Positions 21,262 through 30,668 of a stretch of DNA of 64,000 nucleotides are shown in pieces. The stretch lies in contig JAJFKX010000012.1 in the NCBI GenBank assembly GCA_021772985.1, positions 124,001 to 188,000 on the forward strand. Reading direction: 5' to 3'. This DNA comes from Gammaproteobacteria bacterium (GTDB taxonomy: Bacteria > Pseudomonadota > Gammaproteobacteria > Xanthomonadales > Wenzhouxiangellaceae). Position 1 is the first letter of the stretch. Each line of letters starts with the position of its first letter. Both the position numbers and the translations under genes were made by a program. Under the pieces are notes generated by a model. The model was given only the letters and a program-made list of their open reading frames with translations. It ran no database searches and had not been told where the DNA came from.

Positions 21262-22665
21262 ATGAGCAAAATGCACACGGTTTATGCACCGTATGATGGC
21301 AGTGAACTGGGCCAGGTGCCAATGGCCGGGATAGATGAAATACAACAGGCGTTAAGCACTGCAGATCAGTGTTTTCGGGATAAAACCGGTTGGTTGCCTG
21401 TGCACCGGCGGGTTGTCATATTAGAACGGGCTGCCGAGCTGATGAGCGAACGCCAGGAACAATTGGCGGTGCAGGCTGCCAGCGAAGGTGGTAAGCCGTT
21501 GATTGACTCGCGGGTAGAAGCGGCCCGGGCGATTGATGGGATCAAATTGTGCATTGAAGTTATCCGCACTGAACAGGGCCATGTTATTCCTATGGGTGGT
21601 ACCGCAGCTTCAGCAGGCCGGATTGCATTCACGCAACGAGAACCACGTGGCATTGTGGTGGCGGTGAGCGCCTTTAATCACCCATTAAATTTGATTGTGC
21701 ATCAGGTGGCTACCGCAATAGCAGCGGGTTGTCCGGTGCTGGTTAAACCGGCGGCAGATACAGCATTATCCGGTAAAGCATTTGTGGATTTGCTGCACGA
21801 AGCCGGGGTGCCTGTTGAATGGTGCCAGTTTGTATTACCGGAGAACAACGAATTAACCCAGGCCATGGTGACCGATCCGAGAGTGGCGTTTTTCAGTTTT
21901 ATCGGCAGTGCCAGGGTAGGTTGGATGTTACGCAGCAAACTGGCGCCGGGAACGCGGTGCGGGCTGGAGCACGGAGGGGTGGCGCCATTGTTTATCAGTG
22001 CCGACGCTAATCTGGATGCCGCGGTCGCAGCGGTCAGCAAAGGTGGTTTTTACCACGCGGGACAGGTGTGCGTTTCTGTGCAAAGAGTATTTGTAGAGCG
22101 CTCCATAGCCAATGCATTTGCCCAGGCACTGGCTGTCAGTGCCAAACAACTTGTTGTAGGCGATCCGACAAATGATAAAACCGAAGTCGGTCCGCTGATT
22201 CGCGAAGCAGAAGTGGCGCGGGTGGATGAATGGGTTCAGCAGGCGGTTGCTGGCGGTGGTCAATTGCTCTGCGGTGGGCATTCATTGGATCACCAGTGTT
22301 ATACACCCACGGTTATTTTTAATCCGCCTGTCGATGTCAAAGTAAGCACCTCGGAAGTTTTTGGGCCGGTAGTCTGTGTCTATCCGTATGATGATCTGGA
22401 GCAGGCAATAACCCAGGCCAATGACCTGCCGTTTGCATTCCAGGCAGCAGTATTTACCAGTAATTTGCATATTGCCGAACAGGTCTACCGTGGGGTAAAC
22501 GCGTCTGCTGTGATGGTTAATGATCACACCGCTTTTCGGGTTGACGGGATGCCGTTTGCAGGTCTGGGTCAATCCGGACACGGCGTTGGTGGAATGCCGT
22601 TCAGTATTGAAGAAATGCAGGTCGAAAAAATGCTGGTATGGAATACTAACATCAAATCGGCTTGA
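21262..22665 (+). CDS. NAD(P)-dependent aldehyde dehydrogenase
   Basis: A 467-residue ALDH-superfamily enzyme oxidising an aldehyde to its acid. Catalytic residues are visible: Asn in SAFNHPLNL, Glu in LEHGGVAP (normally ELGG) and Cys in GQVCVSVQR. The C-terminal SEVFGPVV is also present. It is somewhat closer in look to succinate-semialdehyde and related dehydrogenases than to betaine aldehyde enzymes, but the substrate cannot be read from sequence. The NAD-binding segment LVKPAADTAL departs slightly from the common KPSE form. It is second in the operon, 13 bp after the acetolactate-synthase-like gene, which hints that the two act on one substrate chain. Confidence 0.88.
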   Translation: MSKMHTVYAPYDGSELGQVPMAGIDEIQQALSTADQCFRDKTGWLPVHRRVVILERAAELMSERQEQLAVQAASEGGKPLIDSRVEAARAIDGIKLCIEVIRTEQGHVIPMGGTAASAGRIAFTQREPRGIVVAVSAFNHPLNLIVHQVATAIAAGCPVLVKPAADTALSGKAFVDLLHEAGVPVEWCQFVLPENNELTQAMVTDPRVAFFSFIGSARVGWMLRSKLAPGTRCGLEHGGVAPLFISADANLDAAVAAVSKGGFYHAGQVCVSVQRVFVERSIANAFAQALAVSAKQLVVGDPTNDKTEVGPLIREAEVARVDEWVQQAVAGGGQLLCGGHSLDHQCYTPTVIFNPPVDVKVSTSEVFGPVVCVYPYDDLEQAITQANDLPFAFQAAVFTSNLHIAEQVYRGVNASAVMVNDHTAFRVDGMPFAGLGQSGHGVGGMPFSIEEMQVEKMLVWNTNIKSA

Positions 22666-22696
22666 GTCGGTTATAGCTGTTATCGTGAGTAGCAAA

Positions 22697-24334
22697 ATGG
22701 TAATGTCGGCTGCAGCCAAACCCAAAGTGGTCGTGCTTGGAGCAGGTTTTGGTGGAGCGTATACAGCCAAACACCTGCACAGATTACTCGGAAAACGCGC
22801 AGAAATTGAGCTGATTAACCAAAGCAATTATTTTGTATTTCAGCCGTTGTTGCCGGAAGTTGCTTCGGGGACCATCAATGCTCAGGATGCGGTGACACCG
22901 TTGCGGTTGATGATTCCAGGGATCAAATTTCGCATGGCGGAAGTGCTGGATATTGATTTTGATCGGCGAGTCGTGTGCCTGGTACAAGGCAGTAAACGGC
23001 GTATGTTGGAATGCCGATACGATCATCTGGTGATTGCCGGTGGGCAGCAGACCAATTTATCTTTTCTGCCGGGATTTACAGAACACAGTCTTACCCTCAA
23101 AAATTTAGCCGATGCTCATCATCTTCGCAACGTGGTGATCGAGCGTCTGGAACACGCGGATGTCACACAGGATACTGAGCTAAAAAAACGCCTGCTGACC
23201 TTTGTGGTTGCTGGCGGTGGTTTTTCAGGTGTTGAGACGATTGGGGAAATGTCGGAGATGATCCGCCGCATCTTAAAATATTATCCTAATATTGAAGCAC
23301 AGGAATTGCGTGGGGTACTGGTTCAGCGCGGGGACCGGATTTTACCCGAATTACCGGAAAAGCTGGCAGCTTATGCGCATCGACAATTGCAGCGGCGTGG
23401 TATAGAAATTATGCTGAATTGTGGTTTGAAGTCGGCCAGCGCGACTGCAGTAGAGTTGGATAGCGGTGAAAAAATCGATACTGCAACTGTTGTCAGTACC
23501 ATCGGTAATGGCCCCAGTAAGCTGGTATTGTCATTGGAAAAAAAACAGGGTTTAAGGTTGGAGCGAGGCAAAATTCGCACGGACCGCTATTTGCGGGTTG
23601 CGGGTCATGAAAATGTCTGGAGTATTGGTGATGCTGCTTTGATACCAATGGTTGAGCAACCCAGAGACGCAGCAGATTTTGCCCCGCCAACAGCACAGTA
23701 CGCTGTGCGGGAAGCCCGTTGCCTGGCAAGAAATATTGCTGCTAGGCTCAAAGGTAAGCGGGTAAAACCCTTCAACTACACGCCAAAGGGTTCGCTCGCC
23801 TCGATCGGGAATTACAAGGCCGTGGCCAAAGTCTTTGGGGTGCGCTTTTCCGGGGTTATCGCCTGGTCGATGTGGCGTGGTTTTTATATGTTGATGTTGC
23901 CGGGATTTATCACCAAAATGCGCGTTGCCTTGAACTGGTTCCTGGATTATTTTGTGCCGCGCACCATTGTCCAGGTCAGCACCACCCAAAGCCGGGCTTG
24001 CCGCTATGCGAGATATTGTGCTGGTGAAGTGATATTTGTCCCCGGCCAGATTGCCGATGGGCTGTATGTGGTAGTGGAAGGGCAGTTGGAAGCTGTCAGA
24101 AGTGGCCAGGGCGACAGCAAAATTGTGCGCAAGCTGGAACCGGGTGATCACTGGGGCGATAACCTGCTGCAGGATAATCAGCAAACCAGTGGTTATTTAA
24201 AAGCAGTTATCGATAGCCGGGTATTGATTCTGCAACGTGATGATTTTGCAGCGTTACGGGAATCAATGCCACCAGTGGATGCTTATCTGAATTCAGCTGC
24301 CAGTACTAAGTGGTCAACATCTGAACAAATATGA
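22697..24334 (+). CDS. Type II NADH dehydrogenase-like FAD oxidoreductase fused to a cyclic-nucleotide-binding-like domain
   Basis: A 545-residue fusion. Residues about 8-400 are an NDH-2 flavoprotein with two dinucleotide-binding loops, VVLGAGFGGAYTAKHL (FAD) and VVAGGGFSGVETIGE (NADH), plus VWSIGDAALIP (FAD ribityl/Asp). A membrane-binding amphipathic region (FYMLMLPGFITKMRVALNWFLDYF) follows. Residues about 435-530 resemble a CAP-type cNMP-binding beta-barrel (GEVIFVPGQIADGLYVVVEGQLEAV, EPGDHWGDNLL). The usual phosphate-binding cassette (FGELAL...R.A) is not conserved, so ligand binding is uncertain. It would oxidise NADH to reduce quinone without proton pumping. ATG at 22697 is chosen; GTG at 22685 is an alternative. 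Confidence 0.85.
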   Translation: MVMSAAAKPKVVVLGAGFGGAYTAKHLHRLLGKRAEIELINQSNYFVFQPLLPEVASGTINAQDAVTPLRLMIPGIKFRMAEVLDIDFDRRVVCLVQGSKRRMLECRYDHLVIAGGQQTNLSFLPGFTEHSLTLKNLADAHHLRNVVIERLEHADVTQDTELKKRLLTFVVAGGGFSGVETIGEMSEMIRRILKYYPNIEAQELRGVLVQRGDRILPELPEKLAAYAHRQLQRRGIEIMLNCGLKSASATAVELDSGEKIDTATVVSTIGNGPSKLVLSLEKKQGLRLERGKIRTDRYLRVAGHENVWSIGDAALIPMVEQPRDAADFAPPTAQYAVREARCLARNIAARLKGKRVKPFNYTPKGSLASIGNYKAVAKVFGVRFSGVIAWSMWRGFYMLMLPGFITKMRVALNWFLDYFVPRTIVQVSTTQSRACRYARYCAGEVIFVPGQIADGLYVVVEGQLEAVRSGQGDSKIVRKLEPGDHWGDNLLQDNQQTSGYLKAVIDSRVLILQRDDFAALRESMPPVDAYLNSAASTKWSTSEQI

Positions 24335-24348
24335 ATCCGGGAATTTAG

Positions 24349-25638
24349 TTGAGCAAAACGATAGCAATCGGTGAAATTACCAGGGTTCTGGAACAACTGT
24401 GCGCGGCTGAAAAACCGGTTCGGATACTTCGCTCACTTGCTTGGCCCGCCACTGTCAGACAAGCTTTTTTTGACCGTGGTGCGCAGCGCTTGCCAGAGGT
24501 CGATTATCCTGTATTTGACCCTGATGACACATTACAGGCAGTGCAGGCCGCACGTGCCAGGATTACACAAAAACTGGGTACCGAAGTAACACCGATCACA
24601 GCTTGGCTGCAGCGTTTGTGCAAACACGTAGAACAAGGTGCATTGATGCTGTCCAAGTTGGGGCAACCAGGGTTTCTAGAGCATTCCGGTGAGTTATACG
24701 GAAAGCCTGTCGGGTTACTGCCGGATGGTAAAACCACGGTGCTGTCGCTGGCTGAAAGTTTTGATAAGACTTTGGATAAGCTGGCAGGCCTTGATTTAGG
24801 CCTGCAGTCACCGGCCTATGATTCAGCTGCACTGGCTGCTGAAATGCAGATTGCGGTTGAGCGGATGTTTGGTGAGCAGGCACCTGAAATCCAGATTATG
24901 GATGAGTTATCAGCCAATGCGCTAGCCGGCGCAACCCGTATCCGAATTCGCCGGGATGCTTCTTTCAGCGATAAAGATGTGGCCCAATTAATCCAGCACG
25001 AAGCCTATATTCATGTCGCGACTTCATTGAACGGTCGTCAGCAGGATGCATTACCGATTTTGGGGCGCAGTCACCCTGGGACGACCCGGACACAGGAAGG
25101 ATTGGCTGTGTTTGCTGAATTTATTACCGGCAGCATGGAGTTGGATCGGTTGCGCCGTTTGACTGATCGTGTCATCGCCATCCAGATGGTGATTGATGGC
25201 GCCGATTTTATGCAAATATACCAATATTTTCTTGAGCGCACCAATAACGATAAAACACAATCATTTGAAAACGCCCGACGAGTGTTTCGTGGTGGTGTGT
25301 TGCACGGTGGTACGCCTTTCACCAAAGACATTGTCTACCTGGAAGGGTTGTTGCGGGTGCATAACTTTTTGCGAATTGCCGTCAGCCTTGGTCGTGCAGA
25401 TTTATTGCATCTGTTGTTTTGCGGCAAACTGGACATTGAGGATATTACTGCGCTGGCGGAGTTGGCGGCGGCTGGGCATTGTAAGCCACCGCTGTTTTTA
25501 CCGCCCTGGGCCGCGGACTTACGATTTTTATTAAGTTATCTGGCCTACTCGTCGTTTTTGAATACCGTTGATTTAAGCCAGTTACGAATTCACTATGCTG
25601 CACTGACAGAGGCAGCGCCGGTTTGTGCGATGGCATGA
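24349..25638 (+). CDS. DUF1704 / QEGLA-motif protein, MATCAP-like putative metallopeptidase
   Basis: A 429-residue member of the family named flavohemoglobin expression-modulating QEGLA motif proteins (DUF1704). It has an HExxxH zinc motif HEAYIH (217-222) and, 28 residues on, TRTQEGLA with Glu250 as likely third ligand. Eukaryotic members MATCAP1/2 are tubulin or microtubule-tail tyrosine carboxypeptidases using the same HExxxH layout; the bacterial substrate is unknown. There is no signal peptide or membrane segment, so it is cytoplasmic. The start is TTG at 24349, 14 bp after the NDH-2 stop. Fourth gene of the operon. Confidence 0.86.
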   Translation: MSKTIAIGEITRVLEQLCAAEKPVRILRSLAWPATVRQAFFDRGAQRLPEVDYPVFDPDDTLQAVQAARARITQKLGTEVTPITAWLQRLCKHVEQGALMLSKLGQPGFLEHSGELYGKPVGLLPDGKTTVLSLAESFDKTLDKLAGLDLGLQSPAYDSAALAAEMQIAVERMFGEQAPEIQIMDELSANALAGATRIRIRRDASFSDKDVAQLIQHEAYIHVATSLNGRQQDALPILGRSHPGTTRTQEGLAVFAEFITGSMELDRLRRLTDRVIAIQMVIDGADFMQIYQYFLERTNNDKTQSFENARRVFRGGVLHGGTPFTKDIVYLEGLLRVHNFLRIAVSLGRADLLHLLFCGKLDIEDITALAELAAAGHCKPPLFLPPWAADLRFLLSYLAYSSFLNTVDLSQLRIHYAALTEAAPVCAMA

Positions 25639-25666
25639 TCTGGTCAATTAGAAAGGAAAAAATATC

Positions 25667-27169
25667 ATGACCGCTGCTGCGAGCTTTCTCTTGAATATGC
25701 TGGAAATCCTGGCGTTTTTATTCATTTTCACAGTAGGCGCCGGGGTTTTACTGGTCGCCTGGATGTACATCAAAGATAAGACCCAAAAGGAAAATACTAT
25801 TCGGCGTAATTACCCGGTAGTAGGCAGGTTCCGGTATTTATTTCAACATTTGGGTGAATTTTTTCGGCAGTACTTCTTTGCCATGGATCGTGAAGAAATG
25901 CCATTTAACCGGGCTGAACGTTCCTGGGCTTATCGGGCATCCAGGAATTCAGATAATACGGTTGCTTTCGGTTCAACCCGCGATTTACGAGCCGAAGGAA
26001 CAGTGATGTTTCTCAATTGCCCGTTCCCAACCTTAGATGAAGACGCGCTCAAAGCGCAACCTATGATGATTGGGCCATATGCGGATAAACCCTACCAGGC
26101 ACCTTCATTTTTTAATGTTTCAGGCATGAGCTATGGCGCGCTGTCCACTCCCGCGGTGCGGGCATTGTCGCATGGCGCTAAAAAAGCGAATATTTGGATG
26201 AATACAGGTGAAGGCGGTTTATCGCCCTATCATCTGGAAGGTGGCTGTGATGTTGTTTTCCAAATAGGCACTGCGAAGTATGGTGTGCGTGATGAACATG
26301 GGAAGCTAAGCGATGACAAGCTGCGGGTAATTGCTGCGCATGAGCAGGTACGGATGATTGAAATTAAGCTCAGTCAGGGGGCGAAACCCGGTAAAGGCGG
26401 TATTTTACCTGGTGAGAAAGTGACTAAGACCATTGCTGGAATCCGCGGCATTCCTGAAGGTCATGATTCAATCAGTCCTAATCGACATCCTGAAATCAAC
26501 AGCATTGGAGATTTGCTGGATATGATTGCACGGGTGCGGAAGGTGACCGGTATACCCACTGGTATCAAAGCCGTGATTGGGCAGAGCAGCTGGTTGGATG
26601 ACTTATGTGCTGAAATAAAACAGCGCGGAGAACAGTCAGCGCCGGATTTTATTACTATCGATAGTGCAGATGGTGGTACAGGTGCAGCTCCCATGCCATT
26701 GATGGACGATGTTGGGTTGCCATTGCGTGAAAGCCTACCGATTGTGGTGGATAAACTTAAACTCCATGGTTTGCGGGACCGAATCAGGGTAATTTGCTCC
26801 GGTAAACTGATTACGCCGACGATGGTGGCCTGGGCGTTGTGTATGGGCGCAGACTTCATTAACAGTGCCCGAGGTTTCATGTTTTCGCTGGGATGTATTC
26901 AAGCCCTGCAATGCAATAAAAACACCTGTCCCACCGGCATTACCACCCACAATAAGAAATTACAAGGTGGCCTGGTGCCGGAGAAGAAGTTTGAGCGGGT
27001 GGCTTATTATGCCAATAACATGAAAAAAGAAGTTGGAATTATTGCCCATTCCTGCGGGGTTAAGGAGCCACGTGGCTTGCGCCGCAAACATGCTCGAATT
27101 GTGGTTGAGCACGGGCGTTCGATTCCGTTGGATGAGCTTTACCCTGAACCGGCTGCAGAAACTGCATAG
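25667..27169 (+). CDS. Membrane-anchored FMN-binding glutamate synthase-like protein
   Basis: A 500-residue protein with an N-terminal transmembrane helix (about residues 9-32) followed by a GltS FMN-binding domain. Conserved pieces are NVSGMSYGALS, NTGEGGLSPYH, IKLSQGAKPGKGG, FITIDSADGGTGAAP and the cluster C-x5-C-x4-C (CIQALQCNKNTC), which in glutamate synthase binds a 3Fe-4S centre. The amidotransferase and central domains of GltB are absent and no gltD is adjacent. It is therefore an orphan synthase domain that may act as an oxidoreductase rather than make glutamate. Its ATG follows a clear GAAAGGA site. Fifth in the operon. Confidence 0.88.
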   Translation: MTAAASFLLNMLEILAFLFIFTVGAGVLLVAWMYIKDKTQKENTIRRNYPVVGRFRYLFQHLGEFFRQYFFAMDREEMPFNRAERSWAYRASRNSDNTVAFGSTRDLRAEGTVMFLNCPFPTLDEDALKAQPMMIGPYADKPYQAPSFFNVSGMSYGALSTPAVRALSHGAKKANIWMNTGEGGLSPYHLEGGCDVVFQIGTAKYGVRDEHGKLSDDKLRVIAAHEQVRMIEIKLSQGAKPGKGGILPGEKVTKTIAGIRGIPEGHDSISPNRHPEINSIGDLLDMIARVRKVTGIPTGIKAVIGQSSWLDDLCAEIKQRGEQSAPDFITIDSADGGTGAAPMPLMDDVGLPLRESLPIVVDKLKLHGLRDRIRVICSGKLITPTMVAWALCMGADFINSARGFMFSLGCIQALQCNKNTCPTGITTHNKKLQGGLVPEKKFERVAYYANNMKKEVGIIAHSCGVKEPRGLRRKHARIVVEHGRSIPLDELYPEPAAETA

Positions 27170-27210
27170 CCTTGGTGCTAACCTGACAGCTGTATATCTG
27201 ACTATCTGGA

Positions 27211-27831
27211 ATGGCGGTGAATTCTGAAATCATCCTGGTGCATGGGTTGTGGTACCACGGTATTGGCATGGCAATGCTGGCAAGCCGCTTGCGTGATCGT
27301 GGTTGGCATGTGCGGGTGTTTTCCTATCCGACCATCAGCCAGTCTTTTGCCCGTAATGCTCAGGCATTACGGGCATTTGCAGATGCATCCACGGCACAGG
27401 AGTTACACTTTGTAGGTCATAGTCTGGGAGGGTTGTTGATTTTGCGGATGCTGGTGGAGCACAAAATTACTAGCCCTGGCAAAGTGGTACTGTTGGGTAC
27501 GCCGTTAGGCGGCAGCCATGTAGCGCGCCGTGTTGGTGAGCAAAGTCTGTTGCGACCAACATTGGGGCGCAGTGTCGGGGTTTTGTGCGATGGGTTTCCT
27601 GAATTGCCGGTCGGGCGCCAGGTCGGCATGATTGCAGGTAACAAACCATTGGGTATCGGTCGTATTACTGGCAGACTGCTGGATGCCAATGATGGTACTG
27701 TATTGGTCAAGGAAACCCAGATAGCAGGCCTTGCCGATCACATCATATTACCGGTTACCCATACTCAAATGGTGGTATCTGCAAGGGTTGCAGAAGAAAC
27801 GTCGAAATTTTTGAAAAATGGCAGATTTTAA
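27211..27831 (+). CDS. Small alpha/beta-hydrolase, lipase/esterase-like
   Basis: A 206-residue alpha/beta-hydrolase. The oxyanion region ILVHGLWYHG is at the N-terminus, the nucleophile elbow GHSLGG holds the catalytic serine, Asp is probably in LLDANDGTVLV, and His in LPVTHTQMV. The sequence GTPLGGSHVARR is typical of PGAP1-like and lipase-class proteins. No signal peptide is visible, so it appears cytoplasmic. It is last gene of the six-gene operon, 41 bp after the glutamate-synthase-like gene. Substrate unknown; thioesterase or lipase activity is inferred from the fold only. Confidence 0.82.
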   Translation: MAVNSEIILVHGLWYHGIGMAMLASRLRDRGWHVRVFSYPTISQSFARNAQALRAFADASTAQELHFVGHSLGGLLILRMLVEHKITSPGKVVLLGTPLGGSHVARRVGEQSLLRPTLGRSVGVLCDGFPELPVGRQVGMIAGNKPLGIGRITGRLLDANDGTVLVKETQIAGLADHIILPVTHTQMVVSARVAEETSKFLKNGRF

Positions 27832-27996
27832 TAGTGACTTTGTATGTTGTTAATGGCTGAAACGTTCAGCTGTAAGCCTATGGTCGCATTTTGCTTTGAG
27901 CTTGTGCAGGGTCTAATCACCAGAGAGTGATGTTCACAGCATTGTTTGCAACATGCAAATACAATAGAGAAGTTAATAGCCAGTAACAGGTGTAGT

Positions 27997-29940
27997 GTGA
28001 CAAAACGATATCCCGTCCCTGTATCCGTGCAACAGCGTGCCTGGTTGAATGAGGATCAGTATAACGCCTTATATCAACGTTCCATAGAAGACAGTGAGGC
28101 CTTCTGGTCGGAGCAGGCGTTGCAGCATTTGGATTGGGTCAAACCATTTTCCCGGATCAAAGATGTATCGTACGCCAGTGAAGATCTGCATATCCGCTGG
28201 TTTGCTGATGGCGAACTGAACTTATGCTACAACTGTATTGACCGGCATCTGCCGGATAAAGCCAACCAGACTGCCATTATTTGGGAAGGTGATGATCCGG
28301 ATACTCAGCTTCACATCAACTATCAGGAGTTGCATGATTCTGTCTGCCGGTTAGCCAATGTGCTGCTGCAAATGGGGGTCAAAAAAGGTGACCGTGTGAC
28401 CCTTTATATGCCTATGATCCCTCAAGCTGCGTATGCCATGCTGGCCTGCGCACGGATTGGGGCGGTCCACTCGGTGGTTTTTGGTGGTTTTTCGCCGGAA
28501 GCATTAGCCGGCAGAATCATTGATTGCCAAAGTGAATGGTTGGTCACCGCCGATGCCGGGGTCCGAGGTGGGAAGCGCATACCTTTAAAAGATAACGTAG
28601 ATGCTGCACTTAAATTGCCTGGTGCCGGTGAGTTGGTCAAAAACGTATTGGTGGTAAAGCACTGTAACCATCACATCAACTGGCAGCGTGAACGTGACGT
28701 GTGGCTTCATGAGGCAGAACAACAGGTTAGTGACCGATGTCCTCCAGCAGTAATGAATGCTGAAGACCCATTGTTTATTTTGTATACCTCCGGTTCCACG
28801 GGTAAGCCTAAAGGTGTATTACATACAACGGCAGGGTATTTGCTGTATGCAATGCTGACACACCGTTATGTATTTGATTACCATCCAGGTGATATTTACT
28901 GGTGTACGGCTGATGTGGGCTGGGTTACCGGGCACAGTTATATAGTTTATGGGCCTCTGGCCAACGCAGCCACCACACTCATGTTTGAAGGCGTACCCAA
29001 TTATCCGGATGCCAGCCGCTTTTGGCAGATTTGTGACAAGCATCAGGTCAATATTTGTTACACCGCTCCAACTGCAATCAGGGCTTTGATGCGTGAAGGT
29101 GATGCACCGGTAAAGGCCACTTCGCGAAGCTCGTTAAGATTGCTGGGCAGCGTCGGTGAGCCAATCAATCCTGAAGCATGGGAATGGTACTACCACGTGG
29201 TTGGTGACAGCCGTTGTCAAATAGTTGATACCTGGTGGCAGACTGAAACCGGTGGCATATTAATCACACCGTTACCAGGTGCAACCGAACTGAAGCCGGG
29301 TTCTGCAACCAGGCCTTTCTTTGGTATTCAACCTGCGTTGCTGGATGCAGAAGGTCAAGTGCTGGAAGGGGAGGCGGAAGGTAACCTGGTGATTTGCGAT
29401 AGCTGGCCGGGCCAGATGCGCACTGTCTATGGTGATCATCAGCGTTTTCTGGAAACATATTTCTCCAAGTTTGCCGGTTATTATTTTACTGGTGATGGCG
29501 CCCGGCGAGATGCTGACAATTATTATTGGATAACCGGGCGGGTTGATGACGTATTGAATGTCTCCGGGCATCGGATCGGTACAGCTGAAATTGAAAGTGC
29601 TTTGGTTGCGCATCCGAAAGTGGCGGAAGCGGCAGTGGTCGGTTATCCACACAGTATTAAGGGACAGGGGATATACGCATATGTCACCCTGCTTAGGGGG
29701 GTAAGGCAAAGTGCCGAGCTGGATCAGGAATTAACAAAATGGGTACGTCAGCAGATCGGCCCGATTGCAACTCCAGACCGATTACAATGGGCTGCTGGTC
29801 TGCCTAAGACCCGTTCTGGTAAGATTATGCGGAGGATATTACGCAAGATCGCCGCTGATGACACAGATGATCTTGGTGATATATCCACTTTAGCAGATCC
29901 CTCAGTAGTGGCAGAGTTGGTTGCTGCTAAGGTGAATTAG
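27997..29940 (+). CDS. acs: Acetyl-CoA synthetase
   Basis: A 647-residue AMP-forming enzyme that activates acetate to acetyl-CoA through acetyl-AMP. It aligns closely by eye with E. coli Acs: [23 protein letters not shown] (P-loop), [18 protein letters not shown] and the C-terminal lysine [13 protein letters not shown] that is regulated by acetylation in the family. The frame is open to TTG at 27946, but GTG at 27997 matches the family length and has AGG about ten bases upstream, so it is preferred. crbR follows directly and crbS converges, a known acs-regulating arrangement. Confidence 0.96.
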   Translation: MTKRYPVPVSVQQRAWLNEDQYNALYQRSIEDSEAFWSEQALQHLDWVKPFSRIKDVSYASEDLHIRWFADGELNLCYNCIDRHLPDKANQTAIIWEGDDPDTQLHINYQELHDSVCRLANVLLQMGVKKGDRVTLYMPMIPQAAYAMLACARIGAVHSVVFGGFSPEALAGRIIDCQSEWLVTADAGVRGGKRIPLKDNVDAALKLPGAGELVKNVLVVKHCNHHINWQRERDVWLHEAEQQVSDRCPPAVMNAEDPLFILYTSGSTGKPKGVLHTTAGYLLYAMLTHRYVFDYHPGDIYWCTADVGWVTGHSYIVYGPLANAATTLMFEGVPNYPDASRFWQICDKHQVNICYTAPTAIRALMREGDAPVKATSRSSLRLLGSVGEPINPEAWEWYYHVVGDSRCQIVDTWWQTETGGILITPLPGATELKPGSATRPFFGIQPALLDAEGQVLEGEAEGNLVICDSWPGQMRTVYGDHQRFLETYFSKFAGYYFTGDGARRDADNYYWITGRVDDVLNVSGHRIGTAEIESALVAHPKVAEAAVVGYPHSIKGQGIYAYVTLLRGVRQSAELDQELTKWVRQQIGPIATPDRLQWAAGLPKTRSGKIMRRILRKIAADDTDDLGDISTLADPSVVAELVAAKVN

Positions 29941-29988
29941 ATGGTCAATACACACTATAATAATAAACCATGTCCGGGGACATATTTC

Positions 29989-30660
29989 ATGCAACCAATT
30001 CCAGAACGAGTCATCGTAGCCGATGATCACCCATTGTTTCGAAGCGCTATTCAGCAAGCACTTAAACAATTACATCCTGACATTGAGTTTATCGAAGCCA
30101 AAGATTTTGACAGTCTGGAACGTGTAATCCAGAGCCGCTCGGATGTTGATTTAGTGTTGCTTGATTTGCATATGCCTGGGATGCAGGGTTTCTCTGGCTT
30201 GTTGTATTTATGCAAGCGAGCACCAGAATTACCTGTGATTATGGTGTCTGCAAATGAGGACCCCAATATTATTCAGCGCTCGATAGAACATGGTGCTGCC
30301 GGCTTTATTCCAAAATCTTCATCAGTCGAAATTATTTTAGATGCAATCAACACCGTACTGCGTGGAGATGTTTGGGTGCCGCCTGAAGTTGCCAATAATG
30401 ATGTGACCGGGCGAAGCCCTTCCGAGGTTGAACTGGCGCAACGCATGCAGCAACTAACGCCACAGCAATTCAGGGTTCTGGGCATGATTTCAAAAGGCAT
30501 GCTGAATAAACAGATCGCTCATGAATTGAATGTGTCTGAAGCAACCATTAAAGTGCACGTCACGGCGATTATGCGCAAACTGGGTGTAACCAATCGAACC
30601 CAAGCGGTATTGGTTGCTAATCAGTTGGCGGTAGCGCCGCCATTAAAGCTCAGTTATTAG
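29989..30660 (+). CDS. crbR: LuxR-type response regulator CrbR (ErdR), acetate metabolism
   Basis: A 223-residue NarL/FixJ-type regulator. The receiver domain has the acidic pocket VADDHP, phosphoacceptor Asp59 in VLLDLHMPGM, and the lysine in GFIPKSS. The LuxR HTH (about 150-210) shows QFRVLGMISKGMLNKQIA and ATIKVHVTAIMRKLGV. CrbR/ErdR activates acs in Vibrio and Pseudomonas, and here it lies immediately 3' of acs with crbS opposite. The frame is open to 29941, but ATG at 29989 begins the receiver domain properly and has GGGGA upstream. A role in acs control is inferred from this context. Confidence 0.9.
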   Translation: MQPIPERVIVADDHPLFRSAIQQALKQLHPDIEFIEAKDFDSLERVIQSRSDVDLVLLDLHMPGMQGFSGLLYLCKRAPELPVIMVSANEDPNIIQRSIEHGAAGFIPKSSSVEIILDAINTVLRGDVWVPPEVANNDVTGRSPSEVELAQRMQQLTPQQFRVLGMISKGMLNKQIAHELNVSEATIKVHVTAIMRKLGVTNRTQAVLVANQLAVAPPLKLSY

Positions 30661-30668
30661 ATTATTGC

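Noticed and set aside
25667-27169. Complete glutamate synthase GltB
   Set aside because: Amidotransferase and central domains are missing, no gltD is adjacent, and the protein has an N-terminal membrane helix.
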